From Mycolicibacterium sp. P1-5 (lineage in GTDB: Bacteria > Actinomycetota > Actinomycetes > Mycobacteriales > Mycobacteriaceae), in contig NZ_NPKT01000001.1 of assembly GCF_008329565.1 (NCBI RefSeq), positions 703,681-767,680 of the forward strand: a stretch of 64,000 bases of DNA, read 5' to 3'. The notes under the pieces were generated by a model. That model searched no databases and was not told the origin of the DNA. It was given only the letters and a program-made list of their open reading frames with translations. Each line of letters begins with the position of its first letter. The first letter of the stretch is position 1. This document shows positions 59,536 through 64,000 of this stretch, in pieces. The position numbers and the translations under genes were made by a program.

Positions 59536-61748
59536 GACTTGTCCAGATAATCGATTCGATCACCGCCGGTGAACTGGCCGGCCAGAACCGTCATGCCTGA
59601 GTTGCCGGGATCGCGGGCGTATATCGACTGGGCCACTGCCCGCGCGTCGACGATGACCTCGAGGTGCTCGGCCAGCGACAGAAACCGCAGCGTGATCGGT
59701 CGCCCGGACTGGTTGAGCCCCAACACATCTCCTTCGCGGCGCTCCTGCAGATCCAGATCGGCCAGCGCGAACCCGTCCAGCGTGCTCGCCACCGCGGTCA
59801 ACCGTTCCCCCGCTTTGGATCCCTCCGGGAGCTTGGTGGCCAACAGGCACAGGCTGGCATGCGAGCCGCGCCCGATGCGCCCGCGCAGCTGATGCAGCTG
59901 GCTGATGCCGAACCGGTCGGCGTCCATCACCACCATCACGGTTGCGTTCGGCACGTCCACGCCGACCTCGATCACGGTGGTGCACACCAGTACATCGATC
60001 TCCCCGGCGCGGAACGCAGACATCACCGCGTCCTTCTCGTCGGCGGCCAGCCGGCCGTGCATCAGGCCCAGGCGCAGCCCGGCGAGCGGCCCGTGACCCA
60101 GATGCTTGAACAGGTTGATCACGGTCTCGGCGGGCGGACCGGCCTGCTGTTCGCCTCCCTTGTCGTCCTCGTCGATGCGGGATGCGACGACGTAGGCCTG
60201 GCGACCTTGGGCGACTTCCTCGGTGATCCGCTGCCAGGCCCGGGCCAACCATTGCGGTTTGTCCTTGATGAAGATCGTGTTGGTGGTGATCGGCTGACGT
60301 CCACGCGGAAGCTCACGCAGAGTCGACGTCTCCAGATCGCCGTACACCGTCAGCGCGACGGTGCGCGGGATCGGCGTGGCGGTCATCACCAGCAGATGCG
60401 GGGTCAGACCCTCAGGTGCCTTGGCCCGCAACCGGTCTCGCTGCTCGACACCAAACCGGTGCTGTTCGTCGACAACGACGAAGCCCAGGTTGTGGAATTC
60501 GACCGCGTCCTGCAGCAGCGCGTGGGTGCCGACGACAATGCCGGCCTCCCCCGAGGTCACTTCCTCGCGCACCTGGCGCTTCTGTGCTGCCGACATCGAG
60601 CCGGTCAGCAGGGCGATCCGCGTCGCACCGTCCTCGCCACCGAGTTGACCAGCCATCGCCAACGGGCCCAGGACACTGCGGATTGACTGGACATGTTGGG
60701 CGGCAAGGACTTCCGTCGGTGCCAACAGCGCGCACTGGTAGCCCGCGTCGACCATCTGCAGCATGGCCAGCACCGACACAATCGTCTTGCCCGAGCCGAC
60801 CTCGCCCTGCAGCAGCCGATTCATCGGCTTGGTGGCGGCGAGTTCGGCGGTGACGACGTCGAGGACATCGCGTTGACCGGCGGTCAGCTCGAACGGCAGT
60901 CGTTGCGTCATCGCGGCGGCCAACCCGTCGTCGCGACGCGGTGCGGGAGGGCCGGATTCGCCGAGTTCGCCGTGCCGGCGCAGGGCCAGCGCCCACTGCA
61001 TGCCGATGGCTTCATCGAACCTCAGCCGGTCGCGGGCGGCTTCCCGTTCAGGTTCCCGCTCGGCGACGTGAATGTCGCGCAGCGCCTGGTCCTCAGAGAT
61101 CAGACCCCGTTGACGCACAACGCTTTCCGGTAGTGGATCGGCAATGGGGTCCAGCACGGCGAGCACCTGCTGCACGCAGGCGTAAATGTCCCAGCTCTGC
61201 AACTTTGAGCTGGCCGGGTAGATCGGGAAGAAGTCACGCTCGAACGCCGACATCGACAATTCGCCGGCCTGTGCCGCCGAGGTGTCGGCGATCGTCTTGA
61301 GCGACTTGCTGCCGAACACCCGTCCCTTCGGGGAGTTCAACGCCAGAAAATCCGGATGGGTGAGCTGCATGTTGCCTTTGAAGAAGCCGACTTCACCGGA
61401 CAGCATCAGCCGGACGCCCTCGATCAGCTCCTTCTTGAGCCACTTGGCGTTGAAGAACGTCGCGGTGACCTTGCGCCGGCCCTTCCCCAACGTGATCACC
61501 AAATACTCGCGCTTGGGTTGCCGATTGGTCCAGCGGACCTCGGCCTTCTCGATCTCGCCGACCAACGTGATGTGCTCGCCCTCTTCGGGCGGCGCCTCGT
61601 CCTCGCCCCACACCGACATCCCATGGATGTACTTGCGGGGGTAGTGCCGCAGCAGATCGTCGACCGTGTGGATGCCGAACACGTCATCGAGTAGGCCGGC
61701 GGCCTTGCCGCCGACGATGCCGTCGAGCCGGTCGGTGAGGCTGACCAT
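59532..61748 (-). CDS. recG: ATP-dependent DNA helicase RecG
   Basis: Reverses stalled forks and migrates Holliday junctions. 738 residues: OB wedge domain at the N-terminus (HITLVGEIEKAEVRWTNRQP), helicase core with Walker A LLQGEVGSGKTIV, motif II DEQHRFGVEQRD and the C-terminal RGRIGRGSHASLCLL. Position as Rv2973c. Starts 2 bp after the kinase gene stop. Confidence 0.96.
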   Translation of the reverse strand: MVSLTDRLDGIVGGKAAGLLDDVFGIHTVDDLLRHYPRKYIHGMSVWGEDEAPPEEGEHITLVGEIEKAEVRWTNRQPKREYLVITLGKGRRKVTATFFNAKWLKKELIEGVRLMLSGEVGFFKGNMQLTHPDFLALNSPKGRVFGSKSLKTIADTSAAQAGELSMSAFERDFFPIYPASSKLQSWDIYACVQQVLAVLDPIADPLPESVVRQRGLISEDQALRDIHVAEREPEREAARDRLRFDEAIGMQWALALRRHGELGESGPPAPRRDDGLAAAMTQRLPFELTAGQRDVLDVVTAELAATKPMNRLLQGEVGSGKTIVSVLAMLQMVDAGYQCALLAPTEVLAAQHVQSIRSVLGPLAMAGQLGGEDGATRIALLTGSMSAAQKRQVREEVTSGEAGIVVGTHALLQDAVEFHNLGFVVVDEQHRFGVEQRDRLRAKAPEGLTPHLLVMTATPIPRTVALTVYGDLETSTLRELPRGRQPITTNTIFIKDKPQWLARAWQRITEEVAQGRQAYVVASRIDEDDKGGEQQAGPPAETVINLFKHLGHGPLAGLRLGLMHGRLAADEKDAVMSAFRAGEIDVLVCTTVIEVGVDVPNATVMVVMDADRFGISQLHQLRGRIGRGSHASLCLLATKLPEGSKAGERLTAVASTLDGFALADLDLQERREGDVLGLNQSGRPITLRFLSLAEHLEVIVDARAVAQSIYARDPGNSGMTVLAGQFTGGDRIDYLDKS

Positions 61749-61750
61749 GG

Positions 61751-63394
61751 CTATTCCACCCCGATCAGCAGCGCATCGCCGCGATGGCCGGTGGCATATG
61801 TCGCGAATTCGATTCCGGGATGCCGCCGGTGGACGTGGGCGGCAAGTGCCTCGGCGACCGCGGGATCGACCGCCTCACCGATCAACACGGTCACCAGCTC
61901 GCCGCCGGCCACCAGCAGCAGATCGATCAGCCCGGTGGCCGCGCCGGTCACATCGTCGGCGACCACCAAGACTTCGTCGCCTGCGATGCCTAGCCCGTCG
62001 CCGGGTTCACAACTGCCCGCCCACGTCAGCGCCTGTTCGGTGGCGGTGCGCACCGACCCGTGCCGGGCGGCGGCCGCCGCCCGGGCCATCGAGTAACCGT
62101 CGTCGACGGCGTGGCGGCCCGGGTCATGGACGGCGAGCGCGGCCAGCCCCTGCACCATCGACCCGGTCGGCAACGCGACAACGTCGATGCCCCAACCGAT
62201 TCCGGCCGTACACCCGGCTACCAGCTCCTCGGCCGCCACGTATCCGTTGGGCAGCACCATCACCTGAGCTGCCCCGGCATCGACGAGTCCGCGCAGCAAA
62301 TCACGTGCAACGACACCATTGACCGGATCCGCCAGCTCGGAATCCGGACGCAGCACGCAGGCACCCTCGGCGCCGAAAAGCTCTGCGGCACCGTCGCCGT
62401 CGACGACGGCGAGCACCGCGCGTTCACGGCTCCAGCTGCCCGGGGAGACGCGGGCCGGGCCGGTGCTCAGCACCGAGATCTGAATCCGGCTCACCGTGCC
62501 GGCCGCCAGCCCGGCCTCCACCGCGGCCCCGGCGTCGTCGGTGTGGACGTGTACCGAATAACGGTCGGCCGACGCGGCGATCGCCACCGAGTCACCGAGG
62601 TGCTCCAACCGGGTGCGCAGCGGATCGAGGGCGGCCGCATCGCACTGGGCGAGCAGATACATCACCTCGAATTGCGGCGGAGCCGGTTCCGCGGCGGCGC
62701 TCTCGATGCGCGGCGGTCCCGGCTCATAGGCGTTCCGGTGCGGCACATGCCCGGTCACCGTGGCGATCAGCGCGTCGATCAGAACCAGGAGTCCTCGCCC
62801 GCCGGCGTCCACCACACCGGCCTCGGCCAGGGCGTCCAGCTGGTCGGGCGTGCGCTCCAAAGCCGTGACTCCGGCCTCGCCGCCCGCCATCAGCGCCTCG
62901 GCCAGGCCGGCACCGTCGGCGGCCCACTGCTGGATGGTGTCGGCGACGGCCTGCAGTACCGACACGATGGTGCCGGCGACCAGTTGGCCGCCCATCGAGG
63001 ACACCACCAATCCGACGGCGTGCCGCAGCCCGGCACCCAACAGGACCGCGTCGATATCGGCGAGGAAACCGTCGGTGTCGGCGGCCGCCGCGGCGGTGAC
63101 GTCGGCCAGACCGCGCAGGATCTGGGAAAGGATGACCCCGGAATTCCCCCGGGCACCGTGCAGCGCGCCTTCCGCCAGTCTGGCGGTCACCTGGCTGACA
63201 CCGCCCGAGCCGGTCACCGACTCAGCCCCGGTCAGCGCAGCCCGCATGGTGAAGAGCAGGTTCGTCCCGGTGTCGGAATCGGCCACCGGGAACACATTGA
63301 GCCGGTTGATCTCGTCGGTATGGGTGATCAGATCGCCGACGGCGGTATGAGCCCAATCGCGCAGGGCTGATGCGTCCAGCCGCCGGTCCGGCAT
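61751..63394 (-). CDS. DAK2-domain protein, fatty acid kinase FakA-like
   Basis: 547 residues: an N-terminal DhaL/Dak2 domain with LNVFPVADSDTGTNLLFTM (metal–phosphate Asp residues) and GARGNSGVILSQILRGLAD, then a middle linker and a DegV-like C-terminal domain. FakA in Firmicutes phosphorylates fatty acids held by FakB; no fakB is here. M. tuberculosis has this sequence broken into Rv2974c and Rv2975c; here it is whole. ATG at 63394 with GAGGAGG before it. Confidence 0.9.
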   Translation of the reverse strand: MPDRRLDASALRDWAHTAVGDLITHTDEINRLNVFPVADSDTGTNLLFTMRAALTGAESVTGSGGVSQVTARLAEGALHGARGNSGVILSQILRGLADVTAAAAADTDGFLADIDAVLLGAGLRHAVGLVVSSMGGQLVAGTIVSVLQAVADTIQQWAADGAGLAEALMAGGEAGVTALERTPDQLDALAEAGVVDAGGRGLLVLIDALIATVTGHVPHRNAYEPGPPRIESAAAEPAPPQFEVMYLLAQCDAAALDPLRTRLEHLGDSVAIAASADRYSVHVHTDDAGAAVEAGLAAGTVSRIQISVLSTGPARVSPGSWSRERAVLAVVDGDGAAELFGAEGACVLRPDSELADPVNGVVARDLLRGLVDAGAAQVMVLPNGYVAAEELVAGCTAGIGWGIDVVALPTGSMVQGLAALAVHDPGRHAVDDGYSMARAAAAARHGSVRTATEQALTWAGSCEPGDGLGIAGDEVLVVADDVTGAATGLIDLLLVAGGELVTVLIGEAVDPAVAEALAAHVHRRHPGIEFATYATGHRGDALLIGVE

Positions 63395-63583
63395 CGGCAC
63401 CTCCTCGCGATCCCTGGCCCACCACACGGCTACGTCGCGCCAGCCTATCCAGTCCGCCCGACACTGCGATGTCGCCGCCGTGCAAGACTGGGGGATCTTA
63501 GGATCACCGCAGGTCAGCACCGCTTGGACGGGCCGGTTCGAGGGTGGCGACGGCGCATTTTGGCGTTCGGTTCACCGGACGGC

Positions 63584-63589
63584 TATCCT
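63584..63589 (+). promoter_or_regulatory. possible rpmB promoter -10
   Basis: TATCCT, with TTGGCG 18 nt upstream as a possible -35. 78 bp before the rpmB ATG. Weak match to a housekeeping promoter. Confidence 0.3.
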
Positions 63590-63666
63590 AGTCAGGTTGT
63601 CGGGTCACCCGTGTGCGGTCGTTGGCCCCCAGACAAAGTTCGACTACTGACTTAGAGGAGTTCTAC

Positions 63667-63861
63667 ATGGCTGCCGTGTGCGACGTCTGCGGAAAGGGCC
63701 CCGGCTTCGGCAAGTCGGTGTCGCATTCCCACCGCCGGACCAGCCGCCGGTGGAACCCGAACATCCAGACCGTGCACGCCGTGACCCGCCCGGGTGGCAA
63801 CAAGCACCGCGTGAACGTCTGCACCTCCTGCCTGAAGGCCGGCAAGGTCACCCGCGGCTAG
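63667..63861 (+). CDS. rpmB: 50S ribosomal protein L28
   Basis: 64 residues, [20 protein letters not shown] at the start and [12 protein letters not shown] at the end: two CxxC pairs, so the zinc-binding form rather than the Zur-regulated zinc-free paralogue. ATG at 63667 with GAGGAG upstream. Matches Rv2975A in location. Confidence 0.97.
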   Translation: MAAVCDVCGKGPGFGKSVSHSHRRTSRRWNPNIQTVHAVTRPGGNKHRVNVCTSCLKAGKVTRG

Positions 63862-63868
63862 TTCTTAG

Positions 63869-63901
63869 CGATTTCGGCGCGCTTTCGTTCGCTCAGCGGC
63901 G
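63869..63901. repeat. copy 2 of the CGATTTCGGCGCG element
   Basis: CGATTTCGGCGCGC, then TTCGTTCGCTCAGCGGCG, matches the left arm and loop of the hairpin at 24556-24606. The right arm is missing here. It begins 8 bp after the rpmB stop. Confidence 0.6.
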
Positions 63902-63906
63902 TGTGG

Positions 63907-63952
63907 TGTCTCGGGACATCGCGTACACATATGTCTCAAGACATCGCGTACA
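63907..63952. repeat. tandem 21-bp palindrome-containing repeat at the window end
   Basis: TGTCTCGGGACATCGCGTACA (63907-63927) and TGTCTCAAGACATCGCGTACA (63932-63952), 19 of 21 identical, 25-bp period. Each contains TGTC-N4-GACA, a dyad. Could be insertion-sequence end repeats or a regulator site; the sequence beyond is cut off. Confidence 0.55.
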
Positions 63953-64000
63953 TCGATGATGCCGGTTGTGGTTCTCGGGTGCGGTAGGTCCGGGAGGATT

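Overview
The window is chromosomal DNA from a high-GC actinobacterium, almost certainly a mycobacterium. Gene order follows the Mycobacterium tuberculosis segment amiC–tsf–rpsB (Rv2888c–Rv2890c) through xerC, viuB, dprA, comM, rnhB, lepB, rplS, trmD–rimM–rpsP, ffh, glnD–glnB–amt, ftsY, smc, mutM, rnc, coaD, pca, recG to rpmB (Rv2975A). MmpS/MmpL, SepIVA and MPT63-like proteins are lineage markers. The PDIM/PGL lipid locus that separates Rv2927c from coaD in M. tuberculosis is absent, and selO, flavohemoglobin and a type 2 IPP isomerase are present. This suggests an environmental, rapid-growing Mycolicibacterium-like species; that placement is an inference.

Layout. 1–5.9 kb: MarR fragment, amidase, tsf, rpsB, an M23 peptidase and selO. 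5.9–11.8 kb: xerC, a 55-residue Cys-rich protein, then a divergent pair made of a DUF156 repressor and an mmpS–mmpL operon, then viuB. 11.9–18.4 kb: coupled yraN–comM–dprA, a metzincin-like lipoprotein, DUF2469, rnhB, lepB and rplS. 18.7–24.1 kb: a LppW-like protein without a lipobox, an MFS pump with a C-terminal regulatory-looking domain, and rpsP–khpA–rimM–trmD. 24.1–30.4 kb is the most accessory-looking part: a SnoaL-like protein, two DacB2-type carboxypeptidases flanking a frameshifted MFS gene, a secreted C39-like peptidase and an MPT63-like protein.

30.6–49 kb: amidohydrolase–ffh, the nitrogen operon amtB–glnB–glnD behind a GlnR-type box, ftsY, fni preceded by a 36-bp tandem repeat, smc, acyP, an OsmC protein, mutM, rnc, DUF177, sepIVA and hemerythrin. 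49–56.8 kb: coaD, rsmD, pca, a VKOR/DsbA-like oxidative folding pair, lipN and an aldo-keto reductase homologue that has lost catalytic residues. 56.8–64 kb: a nsrR–hmp nitric oxide module, a 3Fe-4S ferredoxin, a secreted HNH nuclease coupled to recG, a FakA-like kinase and rpmB, ending in short palindromic direct repeats.

Most of the window is conserved housekeeping. The points of interest are small local departures: a probable thiol- or metal-responsive repressor facing mmpSL, lost active sites, a homopolymer frameshift, a CTG start codon, and three families of short intergenic repeats. No tRNA, rRNA, complete transposase or CRISPR array was seen.
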